From contig CAJOCR010000015.1 of NCBI GenBank assembly GCA_905236755.1, positions 38,341 to 102,340 on the forward strand: a stretch of 64,000 bases of DNA, written 5' to 3'. The notes below the pieces were generated by a model. It saw only the letters and a list, made by a program, of their open reading frames with translations. It was not told where the DNA came from and searched no databases. The position numbers were made by a program, and so were the translations under genes. The stretch's first letter is position 1. Every line of letters starts with the position of its first letter. The stretch comes from an uncultured Prevotella sp. Its GTDB lineage: Bacteria; Bacteroidota; Bacteroidia; Bacteroidales; Bacteroidaceae. Below, piece after piece: positions 31,957 through 40,984 of the stretch.

Positions 31957-34764
31957 ATGAATAAATTTAAAAAATATATAGCAGTCGGACTTTGCTGTTT
32001 TCCTTTTGCGGCAATAGCTCAGGAATCTGCCGATTCGCTTGCCGAACAAGTAAATATTGCTTTCGGCAAAACTAATAAGACCGATCTTATGGGCGGTGTC
32101 AGCGAAGTTAATGTGCAAAAGCTGATGAAAAAAGACTATCATGCATATAGTCTTGATGATATCTCATCGCTTGTAGGTGGATATAATGGTAATATTTGGG
32201 GACAGGCTCCATTAGTGCTTGTTGATGGAGTTCCACGTGATGCATCGGCTATCAATGCCACAGAAATAGAAACGGTTACTGTTCTTAAAGGCGCATCGGC
32301 TGTAGCTCTCTATGGTTCACGTGGAGCAAAGGGTGCTGTTCTTATCACTACAAAACGAGGTAAGAAGCAGCGTCTCACTGTTGAAGCTACAGCTAATACC
32401 GGACTTTATTTCGCTAAGCGTTATCCACATTATCTTGGGGCTGCACAATATATGAGTCTTTATAATGAGGCATGCAGCAATGATGGCAAGGCTGCTCAGT
32501 ATTCCGACGACCTTATTTATAATACTGCTGTTGGAGCTAATCCAGAAAGATATCCTGATATGGACCTCTACAGCAGTAAGTTCTTGCGAAAGGCATATAA
32601 TCGCACAGATGCTACTCTTGAAATTACAGGTGGAAACGAAAGTGCTCAATACTATGCTAATTTAGGAATGACATATAATAGCAGTTTCCTAAAGTATGGT
32701 GAGAGAAAGAACGACAATAACCTTGATTTCCGTGTGCGTGCCAACATCGACATGAAGATTAATTCATGGATGAAGGCCTTTGCTAATGTTGATATCAACA
32801 TCAACAATGCTTATGCTGGTCGTGGAGATTTCTGGGGTGCAGCAGCCAACTTGCGTCCTAACTGGTATAATCCACTTATCCCTATCAGTTCACTGGATAT
32901 GGATAATCAGACTATCAGAAATATGGTTGAAACAACCAATAATATCATTGATGGTAATTATCTCCTTGGTGGTTCTTCTGTTGATACATCAACACTATGG
33001 GGAGATATGCTTGTTGCAGGTTATGTAAAGGATAAAACTCGTTTCTTTATGTTTGATGTTGGCGTGAAAGCTGATTTGAGCATGATTACACCAGGTTTGT
33101 CTTTCACCACAGCATATAGTGTTGACTATGAGGATTACTATTCTGAGGCTTGGAAAGTGGGATATGCCGTTTTTGAACCTACTTGGAGTAATATGAATGG
33201 TCGTGACATGATTATTGGTCTTAAAAAGTATGGAAAAGACACAAACTCTACAAGCGAGTATGTTGGTAGTAGTTCTTACGACCAAACAATGACTTTCAGA
33301 GGGCAGTTTGATTGGGTACGCTCTTTCAATAAAGTTCATAATATTGCGGCAACATTAATGGGATGGGGATATCAGCGACAGAGCAGTAATGACTCTGATC
33401 ATAACAGCTCGTCATATCACCGTATCAGTAATATTAATGCGGGTTTACGTTTGAATTATAATTTCAATCATCTGTATTATCTTGAACTGGTAGGCGCTTT
33501 GGCTCATTCTGCAAAACTGCCAGAAGGAAAGCGTAATGCTCTTTCACCAGCTGTAACTTTAGGATGGCGCATTGGACAGGAGAAATGGTTCAAGAACGCA
33601 TTGCCTTTTGTAGATGATGCAAAGATTAATGCATCTTATGCTGTGTTGAATCAAGATTTGGATATTTCTGACTATTATATGTATCAGGGATATTACAATG
33701 CTAAAGGTGGTTGGTATCAGTGGAAAGATTCGTCACAAGGTGGATACACATCTCTTTCATCTCGTGGTACAAACTTAGAACTCGGCTTTGTTCAGCGTAA
33801 GGAATTGCGTCTCGGATTTGAAGCTTCATTCCTGAATCGTATGTTAACAGTTGATTTCAACTATTTCAATCAACTCACAGACGGATTGCTAACACAAGGT
33901 GGATCTACTATTTATCCTTCTTTCTTCCAAGGTAATGGTTCATTCTTACCATATACCAATTTTAACCAAGATACACGAAAAGGCTTCGACTTCTCTGTAA
34001 ATGCTCATAAGAAATTTGGAAAAATTGAAGCTGCTCTTGGTTTGAACGGACAAGTTCTCACAACAAACGCTAAGAAGCGTGATGAGGTGTGGGATGAGCA
34101 GTATTTATATCGCTCAGGACGTGCTCTTGATGCTCAGTGGGGATATGTATGTGAAGGATTCTTTGTTGATGATGCCGACATAGCTGCACATGCAAAACAG
34201 CAGTTTGGTGAAGTTAAACCTGGTGATTTGAAGTATAAGGATATTAACGAAGATGGAGTTGTTGACTCTAAAGACCAAATCGACCTTGGTAAGGCAGGGT
34301 GGAGTGCTGCACCATTTATTTATGGTGTTAATCTCACTTTAAAATATAAAAACTTTACTCTCTATGCTGCTGGTACAGGAATGACTGGAGCTATTGGATT
34401 TAAAAACAATAGTTACTATTGGGTGAAAGGCTCAAGCAAGTATAGTGAGGTGGTATTGGGACGTTGGACTCCTGAAACTGCTGCAACGGCTTCTTATCCT
34501 CGACTCACTACAACAGACAACAGCAATAATTTCCGTAATTCAACATTCTGGCGTTATAGCACAGATAAGTTCACTTTGAATAGAGTGCAACTAACTTATG
34601 ATATGCCTGCAAGCTGGTTCCATAGTGTTGTCACTGGTATGAGTGTATATGTATTGGGCGAAAACCTTGCTACTATAAGTTCACACAACGAGATTAATGA
34701 ACTCAATGTAGGAAGTGCTCCTCAGAGTCGTTTCTATAACCTTGGTGTTAAGATTACATTCTAA
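31957..34764 (+). CDS. SusC-like TonB-dependent transporter lacking the N-terminal regulatory-like domain (xusC-like position)
   Basis: A 935-residue outer-membrane transporter. After the signal peptide (to about AIAQ, residue 22) it goes almost directly to the plug (LVLVDGVPRDASAINATEIETVTVLKGASAVALYGSRGAKGAVLITTKRG), without the usual carboxypeptidase-like domain or a clear TonB box, making it about 100 residues shorter than the first SusC. The barrel ends in FYNLGVKITF. Coupling to TonB may differ from the first. It pairs with the SusD gene 18 bases downstream. A second SusCD pair in one operon is a feature of the conserved xylan cluster of Bacteroidetes. Confidence 0.92.
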   Translation: MNKFKKYIAVGLCCFPFAAIAQESADSLAEQVNIAFGKTNKTDLMGGVSEVNVQKLMKKDYHAYSLDDISSLVGGYNGNIWGQAPLVLVDGVPRDASAINATEIETVTVLKGASAVALYGSRGAKGAVLITTKRGKKQRLTVEATANTGLYFAKRYPHYLGAAQYMSLYNEACSNDGKAAQYSDDLIYNTAVGANPERYPDMDLYSSKFLRKAYNRTDATLEITGGNESAQYYANLGMTYNSSFLKYGERKNDNNLDFRVRANIDMKINSWMKAFANVDININNAYAGRGDFWGAAANLRPNWYNPLIPISSLDMDNQTIRNMVETTNNIIDGNYLLGGSSVDTSTLWGDMLVAGYVKDKTRFFMFDVGVKADLSMITPGLSFTTAYSVDYEDYYSEAWKVGYAVFEPTWSNMNGRDMIIGLKKYGKDTNSTSEYVGSSSYDQTMTFRGQFDWVRSFNKVHNIAATLMGWGYQRQSSNDSDHNSSSYHRISNINAGLRLNYNFNHLYYLELVGALAHSAKLPEGKRNALSPAVTLGWRIGQEKWFKNALPFVDDAKINASYAVLNQDLDISDYYMYQGYYNAKGGWYQWKDSSQGGYTSLSSRGTNLELGFVQRKELRLGFEASFLNRMLTVDFNYFNQLTDGLLTQGGSTIYPSFFQGNGSFLPYTNFNQDTRKGFDFSVNAHKKFGKIEAALGLNGQVLTTNAKKRDEVWDEQYLYRSGRALDAQWGYVCEGFFVDDADIAAHAKQQFGEVKPGDLKYKDINEDGVVDSKDQIDLGKAGWSAAPFIYGVNLTLKYKNFTLYAAGTGMTGAIGFKNNSYYWVKGSSKYSEVVLGRWTPETAATASYPRLTTTDNSNNFRNSTFWRYSTDKFTLNRVQLTYDMPASWFHSVVTGMSVYVLGENLATISSHNEINELNVGSAPQSRFYNLGVKITF

Positions 34765-34782
34765 TTCTAAAAAAGTAAATTT

Positions 34783-36546
34783 ATGAATAAATTAAATAAA
34801 TTATGTCTGGGAGTACTAATGGCGTGCAGTCTCACGGCTTGTGACGACCTCATAGATCCTGCTATTGAGAACTTTAAGGACATTGATATGATGCAGAAAG
34901 AGCCTGATTTTGCTAAAGGCTTCATGGTTACTGCATATCGTACTCTTCCTGGATACTACGATAATAGTGATGTAGCCACTGACGATGCGGTTACAAATAG
35001 CAAAGACAATATTTTCTTGAAAATAGCTACTGGTTCTTGGACATCAGAAACAAATCCATTTAATCAATGGACATCTGATTATAGTGCTATTCAGTATTTG
35101 AATATTTTCCTTGAAAATGCACACGACATAAAATATAAGCAAAATGAAGTAATTAACAAGTTGCTTAATGAACGCTTACATGGTGAAGCTTATGCTTTGC
35201 GTGCTATTCATCATTATTTCTTGTTACGTGCACATAGTGGATATACTGCTGATGGTAATCTTGCTGGTGTTTTGCTGCTTGACAAATTCATGGGAGCAAA
35301 TGCCGATTTTAATCAACCACGTGCTTCGTTTAAGCAGAGTGTTGATATGATAAAGAAAGATCTTGATGCTGCTGAAGAGTTGCTGCCAGATGATTATGCT
35401 GATGTTGACAATAACCACATTCCTGCTAAATATGATTATGTAACTCTTTCTGGTGATTATAACCTTGTTATGGGTAATAATGCACGTGGGTTGGTAAATG
35501 CCAATATTGTTCGTGCATTCCGTTCTCGTTTGCTTCTTTTGGCTGCATCACCTGCTTATCAGAATGAAAGTAATGATGTTTCATGGGAACAGGCTGCCGA
35601 TGCAACTGCTCAGTTATTAGATAAAATAGGTGGTGTTGCTGGTTTGGCTGCAAATGGTGTGACATATTATTGTAATACCGACGAAATTGCTGCTATTAAA
35701 GAAGGAAGCAATCCTGCAGAAATTCTGTGGCGTGAGAATCTTGCTACTGATAATGCTGATCAGGAAAGTAATAATTATCCTCCTTCATTATTTGGTAAGG
35801 GCTTTATCAATCCTACACAGAATCTTGTTGATGCATTCCCTATGGCTAATGGTTATCCTATTAATGACGCGAGAAGTCATTATGATGAAAATAACCCTTA
35901 TGTAGGACGTGATCCTCGATTGGCTAAATACATTATTTATAATGGTGCAACAGAAGGACCACAGAATAATGTTATCTTAACTGGTAGCAAATTGAATACT
36001 GATGATGGTATAAATGTTAAGGAAACATCTACTCGTACTGGATATTACATGAAGAAACGTCTTATTATGAACGTTAACTGTAATCCTGCATCAACATCTA
36101 AGGCTACTCACTTGATTCCACGTTTGCGTTTCACAGAATTCTTCCTTAACTATGCAGAAGCTGCTAATGAGGCATGGGGACCTAAAGGTAAGGGCACACA
36201 CGAGTATTCTGCTTATGATGTTATAAAGGCTATACGTCAGCGTGCAGGCATCACTGATACTGAGTATCTTGATGAATGTGCTCTCGACAAGGATAAAATG
36301 CGTGAGCTTATTCGCAACGAACGTCGTTTGGAATTGTGTTTCGAAAGTTTCCGTTTCTGGGATCTTCGTCGTTGGAAAGCTCCTATTACAGAAACTGCTC
36401 GAGGTATTGACTGGGGAACAGAAACATTCACTCCTCTTGACAATGTTGAAGCAAGAAAGTATGAAGATTATATGTATTATGGACCAATTCCTCATTCTGA
36501 AGTTTTGAAATACAGCAACATTCAGCAAAACAAGGGATGGAAATAA
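34783..36546 (+). CDS. SusD/RagB-like surface lipoprotein (xusD-like position)
   Basis: A 587-residue lipoprotein with lipobox LTAC (Cys20). It has the DDLIDPAIENF start common in this group, a TPR-like helical core with LRAIHHYFLLRAHSGY, the signature IRNERRLELCFESFRFWDLRRW, and the end YYGPIPHSEVLKYSNIQQNKGW. It should bind glycan on top of the preceding SusC. A strong GC-rich hairpin follows (36555-36578) before the last two lipoprotein genes. Confidence 0.94.
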   Translation: MNKLNKLCLGVLMACSLTACDDLIDPAIENFKDIDMMQKEPDFAKGFMVTAYRTLPGYYDNSDVATDDAVTNSKDNIFLKIATGSWTSETNPFNQWTSDYSAIQYLNIFLENAHDIKYKQNEVINKLLNERLHGEAYALRAIHHYFLLRAHSGYTADGNLAGVLLLDKFMGANADFNQPRASFKQSVDMIKKDLDAAEELLPDDYADVDNNHIPAKYDYVTLSGDYNLVMGNNARGLVNANIVRAFRSRLLLLAASPAYQNESNDVSWEQAADATAQLLDKIGGVAGLAANGVTYYCNTDEIAAIKEGSNPAEILWRENLATDNADQESNNYPPSLFGKGFINPTQNLVDAFPMANGYPINDARSHYDENNPYVGRDPRLAKYIIYNGATEGPQNNVILTGSKLNTDDGINVKETSTRTGYYMKKRLIMNVNCNPASTSKATHLIPRLRFTEFFLNYAEAANEAWGPKGKGTHEYSAYDVIKAIRQRAGITDTEYLDECALDKDKMRELIRNERRLELCFESFRFWDLRRWKAPITETARGIDWGTETFTPLDNVEARKYEDYMYYGPIPHSEVLKYSNIQQNKGWK

Positions 36547-36554
36547 TTTTCTTT

Positions 36555-36578
36555 CCTCTCTCTCGCACGAGAGAGAGG
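36555..36578 (+). other. GC-rich intra-operon hairpin after the second SusD
   Basis: CCTCTCTCTC-GCAC-GAGAGAGAGG is a perfect 10-bp stem. It is followed by GGAGAATAATG rather than a T-run, so it is more likely an RNA stability or partial attenuation element than a full terminator. Confidence 0.6.
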
Positions 36579-36630
36579 GGAGAATAATGAAATCTACACT
36601 AATTTAGGTAATAACTAATATTGAATTATA

Positions 36631-37623
36631 ATGAAGACAACAATATTTTATAAGGCAAAAGCGGCATTGAGTATTATATGCCCATTATCGGCTTTACTTT
36701 TCTTCTCTGCGTGTGAGAATGGAGACAATGATTTTCCAAATTACGATCACACAGCCGTTTATTTCTCTAATCAGGGATATATTCGCACAATAGAACTTGG
36801 TGAAGATCCGCAGGTTGACCTTACGAACGATAATCTGCACCAGATATCTATTAATGCAGCTATTGGTGGAGGATATTCTAACGATAAGGATATTCGCGCA
36901 ACATTTGTTGTTGATCCTTCAATTTGCGTGGGACAGAAATTTAGCGATGGCACTGCTGTAACAGTTATGCCTGAGAACTACTACACTCTTGATGATAATA
37001 AACTTATTATTCCTGCTGGAAAAATTCAAGGTGGTGTTACTGTTCATTTTACAGATGCATTCTTTGCCGACGCAAATGCAGTGAAGAATACTTATGTTAT
37101 TCCGCTACGAATAACAAATGTAGAGGGAGCTGATAGCATATTGAAAGGGCAAGACTTTGTGTTGTGTGCAGTGAAGTATGTAAATCCTTGGCATGCAGAT
37201 TATCTGCGTCATGGTGTTGATGAAATTACTACTGCAGCAGAAAAGGTTACTGTTGTTCGTCACAATCAGTATGTAGAGAACGATGAAGTGATAAAACTTG
37301 CAACCAAGGCGTTTAATCAGGTTGTGATGACTGTAAACATGAAAGATAATGCAGGAAAGAATGTTCCATGCCAGTTGCTTCTCACTTTTGATAATGATAA
37401 TAAATGCACTATAAGTGCTCTTACTGCTGGCTTTACTGCACAGGGCACAGGTTCTTTTGTTAAGAATGGTGAGAAAAATAGTATGGGTGGCAAAGATAGA
37501 AATGCTTTGTATCTTAATTATACTCTCGCATCTGAGTCTTTGGCAAAGAGTCAAACAACAACTGATACACTTGTAGTGCGTAATCGTGGCATTAAACAAG
37601 AGTATTTTACGGTTTCAAAATAA
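36631..37623 (+). CDS. DUF1735-type surface glycan-binding lipoprotein (xusE-like position)
   Basis: A 330-residue lipoprotein with lipobox FSAC (Cys28). The N-terminal part (about 40-175) with YFSNQGYIRTIELG, NDKDIRATFVVDPS, ENYYTLDDNKLIIPAGKIQGGVTVHFTD and YVIPLRI fits a DUF1735 beta-sandwich, which occurs in surface glycan-binding proteins and attached to GH18-type enzymes. The remaining 150 residues are a second beta domain. There is no catalytic motif. It lies between the second SusD and the GH10-like gene, the position of xusE in the xylan cluster. Role inferred: extra glycan capture on the cell surface. Confidence 0.8.
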   Translation: MKTTIFYKAKAALSIICPLSALLFFSACENGDNDFPNYDHTAVYFSNQGYIRTIELGEDPQVDLTNDNLHQISINAAIGGGYSNDKDIRATFVVDPSICVGQKFSDGTAVTVMPENYYTLDDNKLIIPAGKIQGGVTVHFTDAFFADANAVKNTYVIPLRITNVEGADSILKGQDFVLCAVKYVNPWHADYLRHGVDEITTAAEKVTVVRHNQYVENDEVIKLATKAFNQVVMTVNMKDNAGKNVPCQLLLTFDNDNKCTISALTAGFTAQGTGSFVKNGEKNSMGGKDRNALYLNYTLASESLAKSQTTTDTLVVRNRGIKQEYFTVSK

Positions 37624-37692
37624 GTTGTAAGTGAGAATTAATAATCTAACAATATGAATGTACCATAACAGGACATTCTTAAACATGCTTTT

Positions 37693-39396
37693 ATGAAACA
37701 AATAAAAAATATATTCATTTCAGCATCAGCTCTTGCCTTATTGGCGAGCTGTGCTGGTGATTTTGATACTAATTTTATGACTGACAAACCTGAGAATGTT
37801 GCTATTGCAGAGTTTGTTAATCAATATAATGTGCTAAAGGAATATGCTGGCGATATCAAGGTTGGTGCAGAAACGGGTTCTTCGTCTATCCTTGACCATG
37901 GCACATCTATATCACAACTCACAAATAATTTTAATGAGCTCACATTTAATGATCTCTTTGCTCATAAAATAGTTGTTGATGGAAATGGAAATGTTACCGT
38001 TGATTCAAAGGCGGCAAATGCTATCAGCGAATCTCAAGATGCAGGATTCTCGTTTATGGGTTCTTCGCTCTGTGATCCTGCTACAACAAACGTTGCTTAC
38101 ATGAACACTGTTGTTTCCGATACATATATCCCAGGAAAGCCAGCTATAGGTGAATTCAAAATATTAGATTTTGAAGACATGGATATAGGCTCCACATTCC
38201 CAGGAACTGGTGGAACTACTGGTACTATTGTTGAAGATCCTAAAGGCGAAAGTGGTCATGTTGCACATTGGACAACAGGTTTTAACCATCCTCTATTTAA
38301 TGTTACATTGCCTGCTGGCATGACTGTGGGTGACATCATAGATGGCTATTGTGACTTGCTTTTTACAAAGTCTGGTTCTGTTTTTGCATCTGTACTCAAA
38401 ATCTTTATTAACGGAAAACAGTATGGTGGAGATTTGGGTACATCTGCTACACAACAAAACATTTCTACAAATTCATGGGCTCGCAAGGGATATAAACTCG
38501 ATTTTACCAAGTTTGAAATAGATGAAGCTGATAAAAAAGCTACAAGTTTTCAATTAGGTATTGGTGATGTGACTTCGAATCCTGACTATTATTTCGATAA
38601 CATTGTTGTAAAAGCTCATTATACAGAACAGGGACATTTTGAACCACGCCCAATAGAAGAAAAGAAAGCAGATGCTCTTAATGCTTTTGATAAGTATGTG
38701 CAGGCAACTGTTGGAGAATATGGCGATAAGATTAGCAATTGGATAATAGCAAGCAATGCGCTTGCTCCTGGAAATTCTGGCAATGTACTGTTGAATTCTT
38801 CTGTTGAAAAAAACTCAAAGTTGTTCTATTGGAATGAATATCTTGGTGATAATTTTGTTGCTGATCTTGCAAAGGTGGCTTTAGCTGTAAATCCTGCCTT
38901 ACATCTGTTCTATAGCGATAAGAATCTTGATGGTGATGCTATTAAGACACAAAACCTTGTTAATATGGTAAAGCAGTGGAATGAAAATGGAGCTAAACTC
39001 GAAGGTATTAATGCCGAAATTCATCTCAAATACAGTTCTTCAACTGCAGCTCAAAGTATATCTGATATTAAGGATATGTTAAAATCATTGGCAACAACGG
39101 GCTTGAAGATTCGTCTTTCTGGTTTGGATATTCAGGTGATTGATGAAAGTGGAAATACTCGTAAAATTTCTGATCTCTCAAATGAAGAGCGTATAGAAAT
39201 ATCTGATTATTTGAACAATGTGATTTTAGCCTATATGGAAAAAGTACCAGCTGCACAACGTTATGGTATTTGTGTTTCTAATTACACAGGTAACGATAGT
39301 TATATGGGATTGTGGAGCAGTGCTTATAACCGTCAAACTTCTTATGCAGGATTAGCTGATGGCTTGCAGAATAAGAAAACAGTATGGGGAAAATAA
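37693..39396 (+). CDS. GH10-like surface lipoprotein, predicted catalytically inactive (xyn10C-like position)
   Basis: A 567-residue lipoprotein with lipobox LASC (Cys20). Segments match family 10 xylanases in order: NFNELTFNDLF (80-89; HFNxxTxEN in enzymes), FMGSSLCDP (121-129; GHTLVWHSQ), WIIASNAL (350-357; WDVVNEA), YLGDNFVADLAKVALAVNPALHLFYSDKN (383-411; GxxFVxxAF...P.AxLFYNDYN), LEGINAEIHL (436-445; GIGLQMHL) and IRLSGLDIQV (473-482; ITELDV). Both catalytic glutamates are missing: the acid/base position is Ala356 and the nucleophile position is Gly477. Residues about 150-310 form a beta-rich insert like the carbohydrate-binding module inserted in Bacteroidetes Xyn10C. It is the last gene of the operon. 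Inferred to bind rather than cut glycan. Confidence 0.75.
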   Translation: MKQIKNIFISASALALLASCAGDFDTNFMTDKPENVAIAEFVNQYNVLKEYAGDIKVGAETGSSSILDHGTSISQLTNNFNELTFNDLFAHKIVVDGNGNVTVDSKAANAISESQDAGFSFMGSSLCDPATTNVAYMNTVVSDTYIPGKPAIGEFKILDFEDMDIGSTFPGTGGTTGTIVEDPKGESGHVAHWTTGFNHPLFNVTLPAGMTVGDIIDGYCDLLFTKSGSVFASVLKIFINGKQYGGDLGTSATQQNISTNSWARKGYKLDFTKFEIDEADKKATSFQLGIGDVTSNPDYYFDNIVVKAHYTEQGHFEPRPIEEKKADALNAFDKYVQATVGEYGDKISNWIIASNALAPGNSGNVLLNSSVEKNSKLFYWNEYLGDNFVADLAKVALAVNPALHLFYSDKNLDGDAIKTQNLVNMVKQWNENGAKLEGINAEIHLKYSSSTAAQSISDIKDMLKSLATTGLKIRLSGLDIQVIDESGNTRKISDLSNEERIEISDYLNNVILAYMEKVPAAQRYGICVSNYTGNDSYMGLWSSAYNRQTSYAGLADGLQNKKTVWGK

Positions 39397-39424
39397 TAAA
39401 ACCTGAATTAGTGTAAAAAAACTA

Positions 39425-39470
39425 TGCCGCTAACAACATCTTTTGAGATGTGTGTTGGCGGCACTTTTTA
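39425..39470 (+). terminator. Intrinsic terminator of the glycan-utilisation operon
   Basis: TGCCGCTAACAACATCT pairs with AGATGTGTGTTGGCGGCA (one bulge) around TTTG, and the stem is followed by CTTTTTATTTTT. It begins 28 bases after the GH10-like stop and is the strongest terminator in the window. Confidence 0.88.
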
Positions 39471-39559
39471 TTTTTCTTTGAGACTTGATCTTTGTTTTTT
39501 TACGGTATAGATGTGTTAAACCTTTATCGGATTATAAAACTCAAATCTCAAGTTCAAAT

Positions 39560-40843
39560 CTAAATTTTTTCCAAAGCCTGCTTGATATCATCAAGAATAT
39601 CCTCGACATCTTCAATTCCAACAGAAAGGCGAATAAGGTCGGGAGCAATACCTGCTTCGCGAAGCTGTTCATCGCTAAGCTGACGGTGAGTGTGACTTGC
39701 AGGGTGAAGCACACAAGTACGAGCGTCAGCTACATGAGTAACGATATTGATCATGTCAAGAGAATCCATGAATTTAATAGCTGTTTCACGGTCACCCTTC
39801 AAGCCAAAGGCGATGACACCACAAGAACCATTGGGTAGGTATTTTTGTCCAAGGTCATAGTAAGCATCGTCTTTAAGACCTGAATAATGAACCCATGCTA
39901 CTTTCTCATTATCTTTAAGGAACTCAGCTACTTTTTGTGCGTTCTTGCAGTGCTGTGCCATACGCAGGTGAAGAGTCTGAAGACCAAGATTAAGAATGAA
40001 TGAATTCATTGGTGCAGGTATAGAACCAAGGTCACGCATTAGCTGGGCTACCATCTTGGTGATATATCCCATTTTACCAAATGCCTTTACATAGGTCAGT
40101 CCATGATAGCTTGCATCTGGTGTGCAGAGACCTGGGAACTTGTCAGCATTTGCCATCCAGTCGAAATTTCCGCTATCAACAACAACACCTCCTACCTGTG
40201 AGGCTGTTCCATCCATGTATTTTGTTGTAGAGTGTGTAACAATATCTGCTCCCCATTCAAAAGGGCGACAGTTTATAGGTGTTGCAAAGGTGTTGTCAAC
40301 AATCAAAGGAACACCATTCTTATGAGCTATATGTGCAAACTTCTCAATATCAAGAACGGCACAACCAGGATTGCTGATGGTTTCACCAAACACACACTTA
40401 GTGTTAGGACGGAATGCTTTTTGTATTTCCTCTTCGCTTGCATCCTGATTAACGAATGTAGCTTCAATGCCGAGTTTCTTTAAAGTAACACCAAAGAGAT
40501 TATAAGTGCCACCATATATTTCATTGGCTGTTATGATATGGTCACCAGCTTCACATATATTGAAAACGGCATAGAAATTGGCTGCCTGACCACTTGAGGT
40601 GAGTACAGCACCTACACCACCTTCGAGAGCAGCAATCTTCTTTGCTACAGCATCGTTGGTTGGGTTAGCCAGACGAGTGTAGAAATATCCGTCCTTTTTC
40701 AAATCGAAAAGCATAGCCATCTCGTCTGAGTTTTCATATTTCCAAGTTGTACTCTGATAAATAGGCACTTCAATAGGTTCGCCATTCTCAGCTCTGTATC
40801 CAGCTTGAACACATAGTGATGCAGGTTTCAATGTTTTCTTCAT
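39560..40843 (-). CDS. metY: O-acetylhomoserine sulfhydrylase
   Basis: A 427-residue PLP enzyme of the cystathionine gamma-synthase family. It replaces the acetyl group of O-acetylhomoserine with sulfide to make homocysteine for methionine. SLCVQAGY at the N-terminus, YTRLANPTNDA, SSGQAANFYAV, the PLP Lys in THSTTKYMDG, and the C-terminal SHTHRQLSDEQLREAGIAPDLIRLSVGIED are typical of MetY, and the length above 420 fits MetY better than MetB or MetC. The ATG at 40843 is chosen over an in-frame TTG nine bases upstream. No SAM riboswitch is visible in the 140-base upstream gap; a minus-strand -7 (TACTTTTG) is at 40934-40941. Confidence 0.93.
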   Translation of the reverse strand: MKKTLKPASLCVQAGYRAENGEPIEVPIYQSTTWKYENSDEMAMLFDLKKDGYFYTRLANPTNDAVAKKIAALEGGVGAVLTSSGQAANFYAVFNICEAGDHIITANEIYGGTYNLFGVTLKKLGIEATFVNQDASEEEIQKAFRPNTKCVFGETISNPGCAVLDIEKFAHIAHKNGVPLIVDNTFATPINCRPFEWGADIVTHSTTKYMDGTASQVGGVVVDSGNFDWMANADKFPGLCTPDASYHGLTYVKAFGKMGYITKMVAQLMRDLGSIPAPMNSFILNLGLQTLHLRMAQHCKNAQKVAEFLKDNEKVAWVHYSGLKDDAYYDLGQKYLPNGSCGVIAFGLKGDRETAIKFMDSLDMINIVTHVADARTCVLHPASHTHRQLSDEQLREAGIAPDLIRLSVGIEDVEDILDDIKQALEKI

Positions 40844-40984
40844 TCTGTTCAAATTTAATTAATGTATTCTCTATCAGTTCATCTATGATGACTGTTGTGG
40901 TTATTCCTATACTTGTATCTTTTTATTCAGTTACAAAAGTACGGAATTAAATGGAAATATGGGCGTTTATTTTCAAATTTTATC

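Noticed and set aside
40844..40984. Possible SAM or other riboswitch upstream of metY
   Set aside because: No conserved paired elements or kink-turn-like motif could be seen in the gap; only a -7 element is supported.
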